DNA from: Marinilactibacillus piezotolerans
GTDB lineage: Bacteria > Bacillota > Bacilli > Lactobacillales > Carnobacteriaceae_A
Reading direction: 5' to 3'
NCBI RefSeq assembly: GCF_900169305.1
Contig: NZ_FWDP01000004.1
Location: 1,240,001 to 1,304,000, forward strand
Length of the DNA: 64,000 nt
Shown: piece after piece, positions 36,741 through 45,166 of the stretch
How positions within the stretch are numbered: the stretch's first letter is position 1
How the letters are laid out: each line of letters opens with the position of its first letter
The notes under the pieces: generated by a model
Seen by the model: only the letters and a program-made list of their open reading frames with translations
What the model was told of the DNA's origin: nothing
Databases searched by the model: none
Program-made: the position numbers and the translations under genes

Positions 36741-37454
36741 ATGAAAAAAAGAGAATTTGTGATTCAAGACTTATTAAGTAAAATTTATCAGGAGCAATTT
36801 AAAGATGGGAAACTGCCTAATCAGCGGGCTATGGCAGAAGCTTATCAGGTTTCTAGATATACGATCCAAGAAGCCGTCAAAACATTAGAAGAAATCGGAA
36901 TTATTCAAACGGTGCAGGGATCAGGAATGTATGTTAAAAAACAGTTTCAGATGAATCCGCTGATTTTTAATACACTGACACGCACCCCTTATGAACGTAT
37001 CTCTTCCAGATTAATTTCTCTGAAAAAGAAAAAATCCACTCCGGAAGAGGAGCAGATTTTTCAACTCGAACAGCCAGGAGAAATCTGGACATTTGAGCGG
37101 GTGCGGATTGTCGATTACAAAATTGAGCAGATTGAGCATTCCAAACTGCCAGTTTCTCTCTTCCCTGATTTAACTGAATCCGTCATTGAGCAGTCTATAC
37201 AAGAATATGTTCAAAGCAAGCAGTACACCATTTCTCACTACATCACCAGTTACAGCCCCACCGCTTTATCAAAGGCGCAAGCTGAACTGCTGATGTGCAA
37301 GCGAAGTACACCTGCAATGAAGATTGAAAACCGCTGCCTTTTAAGTGATGGTCGAGTTTATGAATACAGCGAGCTGACTGCGATTGATTATGCTTGTACT
37401 TATATCACACCTTTTGACAAAAAAAGTCATCAAGCTCGCCGTACCAATATCTGA
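36741..37454 (+). CDS. GntR/HutC family transcriptional regulator
   Basis: A 237-residue regulator. An N-terminal winged helix (about 1-68: KLPNQRAMAEAYQVSRYTIQ and QTVQGSGMYV) is followed by a UTRA effector domain (about 90-230: WTFERVRIVD, IEHSKLPVSLFPDL). HutC-type regulators sense sugar phosphates or acids. Divergent from the iron operon and convergent with the ManD-type gene, it likely controls the sugar-acid genes to its right. GAGG precedes ATG 36741 by 9 bases. Confidence 0.92.
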   Translation: MKKREFVIQDLLSKIYQEQFKDGKLPNQRAMAEAYQVSRYTIQEAVKTLEEIGIIQTVQGSGMYVKKQFQMNPLIFNTLTRTPYERISSRLISLKKKKSTPEEEQIFQLEQPGEIWTFERVRIVDYKIEQIEHSKLPVSLFPDLTESVIEQSIQEYVQSKQYTISHYITSYSPTALSKAQAELLMCKRSTPAMKIENRCLLSDGRVYEYSELTAIDYACTYITPFDKKSHQARRTNI

Positions 37455-37468
37455 CAACTCATCATTCT

Positions 37469-38668
37469 TTATGGAGTAAACAGTGTTCCATCTGGCAGAC
37501 GACTTTGTGTCCATTCGTGCGGACGATAAACGACTGGGAAGTCTTCTGCTCGTTCTTCGTCAAATTCCACACCGATTCCTGGACGATCTATTGGGTAAAA
37601 GTACCCTTTTTCCGGTACAGGTGCATGGTTGAATAACTGTTTTGTGTTTTCTTTCAAGTCGATATTTTCTTGGATAGCAGCGTTATGCAAGTGAATATTC
37701 AGATGCGTATTAACTGCTAATCCCACAGGAGAAATATCTGAAGGTGTGTGCCACGCTACTTTTACACCGAAAGCATCACATAAATGTGCTAACTTAAGCG
37801 CTGGTGTGATCCCTCCAATTTGAGAAACATGAACACGCAGATAGTCCAACTGGTGATTTGCAATGATGGATTTCCACTCCATAGGATTATTGAATAACTC
37901 GCCAATTGCAATTGGTGTTGCCGTCTGACTTCTGATCTGACTCAGCCATTCTGTCTGATCCGGTGGGAGTACATCTTCTAAAAAATATAAGTTGTAAGGT
38001 TCAGCTTTTTTTGCAAACTGAACGGCTTGATTAGGAGTCAGTCGTTCATGAACATCATGCAGCATCTGGAACTGAGGTCCGTATTTTTCATAAACTTCTT
38101 TAAACATCTTGAGTGTTGTATCCATATATTGCTGCTGATCAAAGTAACTGCCTTCAATTGCATGAGCAGGTGCCTGGATACTCTCAGCCGGACCGCCGTA
38201 GAAGCCTAACTGACATCTGATATAACGATATCCTTCCGCCAAATAACCATCGATCTGGTCAGTCAAGTCTTCCATATTGTCGGCAACCGCATGAGTATAA
38301 GCTGCAATCGCTGTTCTGGCTCTTCCCCCAAATAATTGATATAAAGGCATATCTGCCAGTTTCCCTTTAATGTCCCATAACGCCATATCGATCCCTGAAA
38401 TAGCGTTATTTATAACAGGACCGTTGCGCCAGTAAGCATTGACATACATTAATTGCCAAAGGTCTTCAATCTCATTGGCGTCCTTTCCAATCAGTAATGG
38501 TTTCAAATAGTCTTCAACAATTGACTGAACCGCTTTAGGTCGAAACTGGAATGTCGCACACCCATATCCTGCAACTCCTTTATCGGTTTCCACTTTAACG
38601 ACGACTAGATTGTGCCTGTCTGGTTTGATACCATAACTTTTGATATTAGTAATAATTGTAGGATTCAC
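37469..38668 (-). CDS. ManD-type enolase-superfamily sugar-acid dehydratase
   Basis: A 399-residue enolase-superfamily protein of the mannonate dehydratase/RspA subgroup. [64 protein letters not shown] and [11 protein letters not shown] hold the metal ligands and catalytic His. The end [16 protein letters not shown]...PDGTLF is also typical. Members dehydrate D-mannonate or D-gluconate to 2-keto-3-deoxygluconate; some are very slow. The kinase and aldolase that would use this product lie at 40390-41989. Confidence 0.9.
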   Translation of the reverse strand: MNPTIITNIKSYGIKPDRHNLVVVKVETDKGVAGYGCATFQFRPKAVQSIVEDYLKPLLIGKDANEIEDLWQLMYVNAYWRNGPVINNAISGIDMALWDIKGKLADMPLYQLFGGRARTAIAAYTHAVADNMEDLTDQIDGYLAEGYRYIRCQLGFYGGPAESIQAPAHAIEGSYFDQQQYMDTTLKMFKEVYEKYGPQFQMLHDVHERLTPNQAVQFAKKAEPYNLYFLEDVLPPDQTEWLSQIRSQTATPIAIGELFNNPMEWKSIIANHQLDYLRVHVSQIGGITPALKLAHLCDAFGVKVAWHTPSDISPVGLAVNTHLNIHLHNAAIQENIDLKENTKQLFNHAPVPEKGYFYPIDRPGIGVEFDEERAEDFPVVYRPHEWTQSRLPDGTLFTP

Positions 38669-38853
38669 TTCTCTACTTCCTCTCGTCCCGAATATGTGAC
38701 CTAATAGTATTAGAACATGAAGAATAGAGCGCTGTCAATTTGGACTGATAAACGACATATACACACTATAATACCAATCCAATTTTAAATAAAAACCATG
38801 ATTAACCTTTATTTAATAGCTTTTTCTAGTTTTTTATACAATTTTAGGACTGG

Positions 38854-38882
38854 TTTACGAGCATTCTATTATTTGTTATGAT
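38854..38882 (+). promoter_or_regulatory. Promoter of the PTS EIIBC gene
   Basis: TTTACG (38854-38859), 17 bp, TATGAT (38877-38882), 44 bp before the ATG. The rest of the 38669-38925 divergent gap holds no gene. Confidence 0.6.
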
Positions 38883-38925
38883 TCTAATTGTAAACGGACA
38901 CAACAATCGGGAAAGGAAGAGAGTT

Positions 38926-40308
38926 ATGAAACATCAAGATGTCGCACAACGCATCATTCAAAACGTAGGAGGCGCTGATAACATTCAGAATGTCTGGCAT
39001 TGTATGACCAGACTGCGCTTTAAATTGAAAGATTATTCTATAGTCGATCATGATGCACTGATGAAAGAAAAAGCTGTTGTAGGAACGAATCATAAAAACG
39101 AGCAGCTGCAGATTGTCATTGGAACAAATGTCAATGAGTACTATGAAACAGTCGCTTCGGAATTGGGAATGGACACATCCTCTGCAACACCGGCAGATGA
39201 ACCAGAAGAACGCAAAGGCATTATTTCTACCTTTATGGATATTGTATCAGGCGTTTTCGGTCCTATCGTACCTGCAATCGCCGGTGCCGGAATGATTATG
39301 GGGCTGATGTCAGGACTAAGTGCTTTAGATATTATTAGTAACGAATCTCACACATATATTGTCATTGATATGATTGCTAAAGGGGTTTTCACTTTCCTAC
39401 CCTTCTTTGTAGCTGCTTCTGCCGCGCGGATCTTCAAGACCAACCAATATCTTGCCATTGCTATTGCAGCTAGTCTGCAAGTACCTGCCATGACAAATGC
39501 TGTTGCTGAAGGTGTCATTGATCAATTCAATCTATTCGGATTTTTGCCAGTCCCTGTCTTTAGCTATGCGGGTACCGTCATCCCTATCATTATTGCTGTA
39601 TGGGCACTGAGCCACATTCACCGCTTTATTGATAAAGTTTTACCAGAAGTCTTAAGAACTGTCTTTACACCGACACTGTCCTTATTTGTTGCAGGAATTC
39701 TAACGTTGGTTGTTATCGGGCCAGCGGGAATTTATCTGGGTAACTGGTTAGCAGCTGGTGTTGAATGGTTGTTTAGCGTTTCTCCAATTCTAGCTGGAAT
39801 TGTCGTTGGAGGTATTCGTCCAATCGCAGTATTTACAGGTCTTCACCATGCAATGACGCCTATCGCTCTTCAAAATTTTGCGAACCAGGGTTACGATATG
39901 CTGATGCCGATGATGTTTATGGCAAATATTGCGATTACTGGTGCTACAGCTGCTATGTATCTGAAAGTCAATACAAAAGAAGAGAAGAGTATTGCTCTTT
40001 CTGCAGTTGTTTCCGGTTTCTTAGGTATTACAGAACCGGCTTTATTCGGAGTGCTGACAAAAAATGCAAAAGCCTTTATTGCAGCAACTGTCGGGAGTTC
40101 AGTTGCCTCAGCGTTTATCAGTTTCTTCGGTGTTAGAATCTATGGATATATTTTATCTAGTGTTTTCAGTTTACCGGCTTACATCGGGGAGTATTTCATA
40201 TTCATAATTTTAGGTATGATCATTTCTTTTGGGGTTTCCTTCGCTATTGCCTATGCACTTGTACCGAATGAGAACGGACAACCTGCACCTGCAAAAGCAC
40301 GTTCATAA
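38926..40308 (+). CDS. PTS transporter EIIBC, glucose/sucrose/beta-glucoside superfamily
   Basis: A 460-residue permease. EIIB (1-85) carries the phosphorylated Cys in NVWHCMTRLRF. EIIC has about ten helices with PVFSYAGTVIPIIIAVW, GLHHAMTPIAL and GFLGITEPALFGV. No EIIA is attached, so it uses one encoded elsewhere. The start at 38926 has AAAGGAAGAG; 16 upstream codons are rejected. The context suggests a substrate feeding the 2-keto-3-deoxygluconate route, for example a hexuronate- or aldonate-containing glycoside. Confidence 0.93.
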   Translation: MKHQDVAQRIIQNVGGADNIQNVWHCMTRLRFKLKDYSIVDHDALMKEKAVVGTNHKNEQLQIVIGTNVNEYYETVASELGMDTSSATPADEPEERKGIISTFMDIVSGVFGPIVPAIAGAGMIMGLMSGLSALDIISNESHTYIVIDMIAKGVFTFLPFFVAASAARIFKTNQYLAIAIAASLQVPAMTNAVAEGVIDQFNLFGFLPVPVFSYAGTVIPIIIAVWALSHIHRFIDKVLPEVLRTVFTPTLSLFVAGILTLVVIGPAGIYLGNWLAAGVEWLFSVSPILAGIVVGGIRPIAVFTGLHHAMTPIALQNFANQGYDMLMPMMFMANIAITGATAAMYLKVNTKEEKSIALSAVVSGFLGITEPALFGVLTKNAKAFIAATVGSSVASAFISFFGVRIYGYILSSVFSLPAYIGEYFIFIILGMIISFGVSFAIAYALVPNENGQPAPAKARS

Positions 40309-40343
40309 AACCTATAATAGACAACTAACTGTATCAACCATTT

Positions 40344-40388
40344 AAAAGAGGTTCCGAGCTGTCATTTCGACAGTACGGAACCTCTTTA
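40344..40388. terminator. Bidirectional terminator after PTS gene and kdgK
   Basis: AAAGAGGTTCCG (40345-40356) pairs with CGGAACCTCTTT (40376-40387); an inner CTGTC/GACAG stem lies in the loop. Both converging genes end beside it. Confidence 0.88.
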
Positions 40389-40389
40389 T

Positions 40390-41334
40390 TTATAAAGAAT
40401 GTTGAATAAAGTCAGCAAGCTCGCTGTTTGTCGGCAATCCTTCGTTGTCGCCGGCATGCTGCACTTGCAGGGCGCCGATTGCGTTAGCTTGAACAGCTGC
40501 TTCGGCCCAAGTCATTCCCTTTAAATATCCATGAAGCACGCCTACTGCGAACCCATCTCCAGCTCCAACAGTATCCACAATCTGATCTACTTTAAAGCCC
40601 GGCACCTGTACAGTCTCTTTACCTCGTTCTGATACGAGTGCTCCGTGACCACCGTTTTTCGTGATCACTGCATCAGCCCCTTGCTTCAGGTAAAACGCTG
40701 CGATGGCTTCAGGATCATCTGAACCGGTCAGGACTTCACCTTCTGCGATGCCGGGCAGCACTACATCAGCATACTGTGCCAGTTCGTTTAATACTTCCAC
40801 CATTTCAGCAGTACTTTCCCATAATGCCGGGCGCAGGTTAGGATCAAATGTAATAAAGGTACCCGCTTTCTTCGCTCTGACCATAAGCTGTTTCACGGCT
40901 TCTCTAACCGTTTCATTCAGAGCAGCCGGTATGCCTGTTACGTGAAACACTTTGATTCCGTCAAACTCGATCTGTGCGGCATCCTCTAATGCAAATGTTG
41001 AAAAAGCACTGCCTTGACGGTAGTAAGCCGTCACCGGATCAGCATCTTTCACGCGATTCTTCAGCATTAATCCAGTATTGTGCTTTGCGCTGAATGTAAT
41101 GAATTGAGTCCCGATCTTTTCTGATTGAATTTTCTGTTTAATGAATGCCCCTATAGGATCTTCCCCCAGCTTCGTGGCATATTCGACTTGATGTCCTAGT
41201 CTTGACAGACCAATCCCTACATTCAATTCTGCTCCAGCTACGGATCTTTTAAAGGTCTCAGCTTCTTCCAGTGTCCCGTATTCCACCGCTGCGAATAATC
41301 CCATCGGTTCTCCTAATAGAAGTACATCTGTCAT
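40390..41334 (-). CDS. kdgK: 2-keto-3-deoxygluconate kinase (PfkB family)
   Basis: A 314-residue ribokinase-family enzyme. GAELNVGIGLSRLGHQVEYATKLGEDPIG and VDTVGAGDGFAVGVLHGYLKG (catalytic Asp) are diagnostic of the fold; YYRQGSAFS resembles KDG kinases. It phosphorylates KDG to KDPG. The start at 41334 has AAGGGGG eight bases upstream. It lies 13 bp after eda, so the two form an operon. Confidence 0.9.
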   Translation of the reverse strand: MTDVLLLGEPMGLFAAVEYGTLEEAETFKRSVAGAELNVGIGLSRLGHQVEYATKLGEDPIGAFIKQKIQSEKIGTQFITFSAKHNTGLMLKNRVKDADPVTAYYRQGSAFSTFALEDAAQIEFDGIKVFHVTGIPAALNETVREAVKQLMVRAKKAGTFITFDPNLRPALWESTAEMVEVLNELAQYADVVLPGIAEGEVLTGSDDPEAIAAFYLKQGADAVITKNGGHGALVSERGKETVQVPGFKVDQIVDTVGAGDGFAVGVLHGYLKGMTWAEAAVQANAIGALQVQHAGDNEGLPTNSELADFIQHSL

Positions 41335-41347
41335 TTTCTGCACCCCC

Positions 41348-41989
41348 TTAAGCCAGTTCCTTGTATTTATTGACGAACTGCTCGGCAGTTTCTGTTACAC
41401 TTTCAAACCCGGCTGTTTTCAACTCTTTTGTCAGCGCACTTCCGATCCCCACAGCCCAAGCGCCGTTTTTGACCCATTCGTGCATATTGTCCAAGCTGAC
41501 GCCGCCAGATGGCATCATTTCAACTTGTGGAATCGGCCCGTGTACATTTTTGATAAATGAAGGTCCCAGAATTCCGCCAGGGAATACTTTCACTACTTCC
41601 ACGCCTGTTTCCATGGCAGCGGTGATTTCTGTTACAGTTGCGCACCCTGGTAAATATGGGATTGCATAAGTATTACAGACTTTTGCGATTTCCGGTACAA
41701 AGTTCGGACTGACGATAAACTCCGCTCCTGCAATAATGGCAATACGCGCCGTCGTTCCATCCATAACGGTTCCTGCACCGATAACCATATCTGTTCCCTC
41801 ATATTTTTTCGCAAGGGACTTGATCGAATCATCTGCCTGAGGTGTCGTAAAGGTCACCTCAATATTCTTAATGCCGCCTTTATAGACAGCCTCAGAAATA
41901 TTCGTCGCTTCATCTGATGAATTCCCTCTAATCACGGCAAATAAATAGTTGTCTTTCAGTTTCGATAAAATGGCTTGTTTTTTTGTCAT
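41348..41989 (-). CDS. eda: KHG/KDPG aldolase
   Basis: A 213-residue class I aldolase. VIRGNS, IEVTFTTP, IGAGTVMD and the Schiff-base Lys in VVKVFPGGILG are conserved, followed by PSGGVSLDN. It splits KDPG into pyruvate and glyceraldehyde 3-phosphate. GGAGGG lies five bases before ATG 41989. With kdgK it completes sugar-acid breakdown started by the ManD-type enzyme. Confidence 0.95.
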   Translation of the reverse strand: MTKKQAILSKLKDNYLFAVIRGNSSDEATNISEAVYKGGIKNIEVTFTTPQADDSIKSLAKKYEGTDMVIGAGTVMDGTTARIAIIAGAEFIVSPNFVPEIAKVCNTYAIPYLPGCATVTEITAAMETGVEVVKVFPGGILGPSFIKNVHGPIPQVEMMPSGGVSLDNMHEWVKNGAWAVGIGSALTKELKTAGFESVTETAEQFVNKYKELA

Positions 41990-42004
41990 AATGCCCTCCA
42001 AATA

Positions 42005-42018
42005 GTTAGCGTTTTCTT
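42005..42018 (-). promoter_or_regulatory. cre-like site upstream of eda
   Basis: AGAAAACGCTAACT on the minus strand matches the CcpA consensus TGNAARCGNWWWCA at 12 of 14 positions (only the outer bases differ). It lies 16 bp before the start. Confidence 0.45.
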
Positions 42019-42099
42019 AACATCAGTATACTCTACCTAGTACACTGACTCAACAACCTAACCATGATTCAGATAGACAAAAAACCATTCCAATTTTAT

Positions 42100-42573
42100 T
42101 TACAAATCTTGTATTCGTGTTTGATCGATTTGTCTGTTTTTATCTACTCGTTTTCTAGTGGCAATATAGATCAGAATCAAAATCACTGTTGGAATATTAA
42201 ATAAAACGAATAATAGTATTGACGTCAAAAGGGGGTTTCCTACAACGGCAGATTCCGCTTCTTCCTCTGATCCAAAGATGGATACGCCTTCTTCCATTTC
42301 TACGATTTCTTCACTATCCTCTTCTTTACTTTCCTCTATGAACGCTTCGCTGCTTTCTATTTCACTGCTCTCTGTGGTATAAGACGTCGTTTCATAACTA
42401 TAGAAGCTGATTATCCCGACCAGCATGATCAGTGAGAAGCCGAAACTGATGATAGGTAATATTAGACCTGGAAATTTACTTTCAGTTTTAGATAGCACGA
42501 TCTGCAATAAGCAGACGCCCCCTATTACAATGATGGATATAAATAATGCGATGATAACACTGACGATAGCCAT
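42100..42573 (-). CDS. Membrane protein with acidic extracytoplasmic loop
   Basis: A 157-residue protein with helices at about 3-25, 34-57 and 116-138. Between them lies a Ser/Glu-rich, strongly acidic segment (SSEAFIEESKEEDSEEIVEMEEG), followed by a basic C-terminus. No family recognised. Its start shares one base with the stop of the DUF2089 gene, so they are coupled. The arrangement of a helix-turn-helix protein plus a membrane partner suggests signalling. Confidence 0.75.
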   Translation of the reverse strand: MAIVSVIIALFISIIVIGGVCLLQIVLSKTESKFPGLILPIISFGFSLIMLVGIISFYSYETTSYTTESSEIESSEAFIEESKEEDSEEIVEMEEGVSIFGSEEEAESAVVGNPLLTSILLFVLFNIPTVILILIYIATRKRVDKNRQIDQTRIQDL

Positions 42574-42869
42574 TATGCTGATTCTCCTTTCGTTTTTCGA
42601 TACTCCGTGATGAGGACTTTTGCTGTTTGGAAACTGATTTTCTCTTCCAAGGCCAGCTGCTTGATAGTAGTAATATACGAATCATCCTGCGATTCTTCAT
42701 TGATTTTGACTTTCTGAATCAGACGATCCAGTCTGAGTCGTACAGTCGGATAAGTAACGCCATACTCTTCAGCAATTTGCTTTAGGGATCCTGAAGCAAG
42801 TAAAAACCGCTTGATAAACTTTAAATCTTCTTCATCTAAAGATGTGATCCATTGAGGAACCGGATTCAT
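42573..42869 (-). CDS. DUF2089 family helix-turn-helix protein
   Basis: A 98-residue protein. PVPQWITSLDEEDLKFIKRFLLASGSLKQIAEEYGVTYPTVRLRLDRLI is the DUF2089 helix-turn-helix, resembling sigma-70 region 4. A second helical part follows. It probably binds DNA and works with the overlapping membrane protein gene. TAAGGAGGTAAGATAG lies before ATG 42869. Confidence 0.88.
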   Translation of the reverse strand: MNPVPQWITSLDEEDLKFIKRFLLASGSLKQIAEEYGVTYPTVRLRLDRLIQKVKINEESQDDSYITTIKQLALEEKISFQTAKVLITEYRKTKGESA

Positions 42870-42961
42870 CTATCTTACCTCCTTATAGAAAAATGCAGTT
42901 ATCTTAAGTATTATTTTTAATATTATTATATTAAAGTTTAACTTTGTTAAAGTAAAGCATA

Positions 42962-43007
42962 AAAACTGGCATCCATCTATTTATCATTCAGTCAGGATAC
43001 CAGTTTT
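42962..43007 (-). terminator. Terminator of fbp
   Basis: AAAACTGG..ATCC (42962-42974) pairs with GGAT.CCAGTTTT (42995-43007). A T-run follows on the plus strand and only a short one on the minus strand. Confidence 0.55.
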
Positions 43008-43037
43008 ATCATCGTTTTCCAGCAGAACTCATTATGC

Positions 43038-44993
43038 TTAATTTTTTCGGTTAGACTCTTTGTTGATATACATCAAGAGATCTTGCAGATCATCAATCTG
43101 ATCTTGAATCGAGACACCGATCGTCGTATCTTTGATCAGTTTTCTTTCTAGTTTGTCATCAATAATTTCTTTTAGTGAAGTGTCATCATGCTGCTGTTCA
43201 AACAGATTTTCGACAGAGTCAAACGGTTGGTGGGTTACGATCAGAAATCCATAGGAATTGTTCAGCAGCGAATACCCGGCTATCCCAGTCGACTTCTGAT
43301 ACGCTTCGCTCATACCGCCGTCAATCACAATCAATCGCCCTTCTGCTTTGACCGGATCTTCTCCTTTTTTAGCTTTGACGGGAGTATGACCGTTGATGAC
43401 CTTTGATTCATCCGCATTCAGTTCAAAGTCTTTTAGAATATTTTTCATAACCGTTTTGTTTTGTCTTAATTCAAAATAGGCATTCCGATTTTCTGCGTGG
43501 GTTGCTTCATCATCAATATAGTAGCGCTCAAAAGTGGTCATTTTTTCTCGTCCGAATAATGGAGAAATCGGACCTGTCCAAGCATACCATAATAAGTCAG
43601 TTGCATAATCCTCTGTTTCATGTGGATTCCTTGCTGCCTGACGAATATACTGGTCATATTTATCCAGCATCTGTTTTCCGTTTGCTTCCTTGCCTTCAAA
43701 AGAAAAAGACATCAGCTCTCCTTCATCTGTCAGCGGAATACATCCATGATAAAGCAGCTGGTCATTATAAATCAGATACATACTGCCTTTTTTCATCAAA
43801 AAATCCATATAGCGATTCAACTTTTCGGACTTCTGGAAACTTTCCATCAATGTATTTAAAATATGGGATTCTTCATCCGTCAGTTTCAACGGATCTGTTT
43901 CATCAATCATCTTATAAGGGAAATCTTTAAGCGGATAAGCTTTTCCTTCGATCGTCACCGCCTTATTTGCGTGGTCTATTTGTTCTAGTAATAAACGATG
44001 GTCCATTTCAAAATCAGGTCTGCGCTTGATAATCTGACCTTCAAGCTTGAATTGTAGAATAGCCAATGCCTGATGTGCTTTCGATAACAGTACTTCGCTT
44101 TCCTGCTTGAAGATACTGGACTGGCTGGATACTTTCGGACGAAAAGCTTCATTAAAGTCGTAGTTGGATTCAGCATATAAAAATAAGGGACGCAGATTTA
44201 ATCCGTACGTTGTTTCCAGTTCAAAAAGATAGCCATACCGTGCAGCAACTCGCAGCAGCGTCAGCAAATTGGCTTTCGACCCAAACATTGCACCCATCCA
44301 CAAAATATCATGATTGCCCCACTGGACATCTACTGAGTGATGTTCGATCAGGCGTTCCATAATTTTGGCTTCTCCGCTTGCACGGTCGAAAATGTCTCCG
44401 ACTAGATGCAGATGATCAATCACCAGTCTCTGAATAACGGTACACAGATCTATGATAAACTGCTCAGCTTGACCTAAACTGACCAATCGGTGCAGGATAT
44501 TTCGGTAATAGAGGTCTTTCTCTTTTTGAGATAAATCCGTATACAGCAGTTCTTCAATGACATAAGTGTATTCTTTTGGTAAAGCTTTTCTCAGCTTGGA
44601 ACGTGTATACTTAACCGCACAGAAACTCATGAAGTCAACCAGGTCAATGATTGTATCGACGTACCATTCTGTCGTTTTTTCAGGAAGGAACGTTTTGTCA
44701 TTTAACGCATAGACTGGATAGCTGATCAGCAGTCCGAAACGATCCATTTCTTCAGCGGTCCAATTCTCTTCGAAATAATTACCGATTTTTTCACGGACGT
44801 TTCCGGCACCTGTTCTTAATATATGTTCAAAAGCGGCATCTGCACCATGAACATCAGATAGATATAGTTCTGTTCCTTTAGGCAAATTCTGAATGGCTTC
44901 TAAATTGATCAATTCAGTTATCACTGCTTCTGGTGTCTGAAAGGTTTCTTTTAATAACTCGAGATATTTTTTATCATTCATCTCTTCCATCAT
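43038..44993 (-). CDS. fbp: Fructose-1,6-bisphosphatase, class III
   Basis: A 651-residue Firmicutes-type FBPase with a calcineurin-like core: LYLSDVHGADAAFEHI, HLVGDIFDRASGEAKIM, VQWGNHDILWMGAM, KVINGHTPVKAKKGEDP and VIDGGMSEAYQKSTGIAGYSLL. It removes the C1 phosphate of fructose 1,6-bisphosphate in gluconeogenesis. Several ATGs (44993, 44990, 44981) are possible; none has a strong ribosome site. It is monocistronic. Confidence 0.96.
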   Translation of the reverse strand: MMEEMNDKKYLELLKETFQTPEAVITELINLEAIQNLPKGTELYLSDVHGADAAFEHILRTGAGNVREKIGNYFEENWTAEEMDRFGLLISYPVYALNDKTFLPEKTTEWYVDTIIDLVDFMSFCAVKYTRSKLRKALPKEYTYVIEELLYTDLSQKEKDLYYRNILHRLVSLGQAEQFIIDLCTVIQRLVIDHLHLVGDIFDRASGEAKIMERLIEHHSVDVQWGNHDILWMGAMFGSKANLLTLLRVAARYGYLFELETTYGLNLRPLFLYAESNYDFNEAFRPKVSSQSSIFKQESEVLLSKAHQALAILQFKLEGQIIKRRPDFEMDHRLLLEQIDHANKAVTIEGKAYPLKDFPYKMIDETDPLKLTDEESHILNTLMESFQKSEKLNRYMDFLMKKGSMYLIYNDQLLYHGCIPLTDEGELMSFSFEGKEANGKQMLDKYDQYIRQAARNPHETEDYATDLLWYAWTGPISPLFGREKMTTFERYYIDDEATHAENRNAYFELRQNKTVMKNILKDFELNADESKVINGHTPVKAKKGEDPVKAEGRLIVIDGGMSEAYQKSTGIAGYSLLNNSYGFLIVTHQPFDSVENLFEQQHDDTSLKEIIDDKLERKLIKDTTIGVSIQDQIDDLQDLLMYINKESNRKN

Positions 44994-45098
44994 TCACTTT
45001 CTTTATCAATATACGACAAGTTTACCACTCCGGCAGAAACTTCCCAATCAACATCCTTTCATTCACGCAAATTTCTGTATTTACCTCTATAACGTTCA

Positions 45099-45131
45099 AA
45101 AAGATCAGCCGTTTTATGAACGGCTGATCTT
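45099..45131. terminator. Terminator after the DUF2207 gene
   Basis: Thirteen-bp perfect stem AAGATCAGCCGTT (45101-45113) with AACGGCTGATCTT (45119-45131), then TTTGAACG on the minus strand. Confidence 0.85.
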
Positions 45132-45166
45132 CCTTTTCTGTTTTTCCTCTATTCAGTCTCTGCAAA

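Noticed and set aside
43502-43930. Long plus-strand reading frame opposite fbp
   Set aside because: It is antisense to a clear class III FBPase, has no ribosome site and no recognisable protein features.
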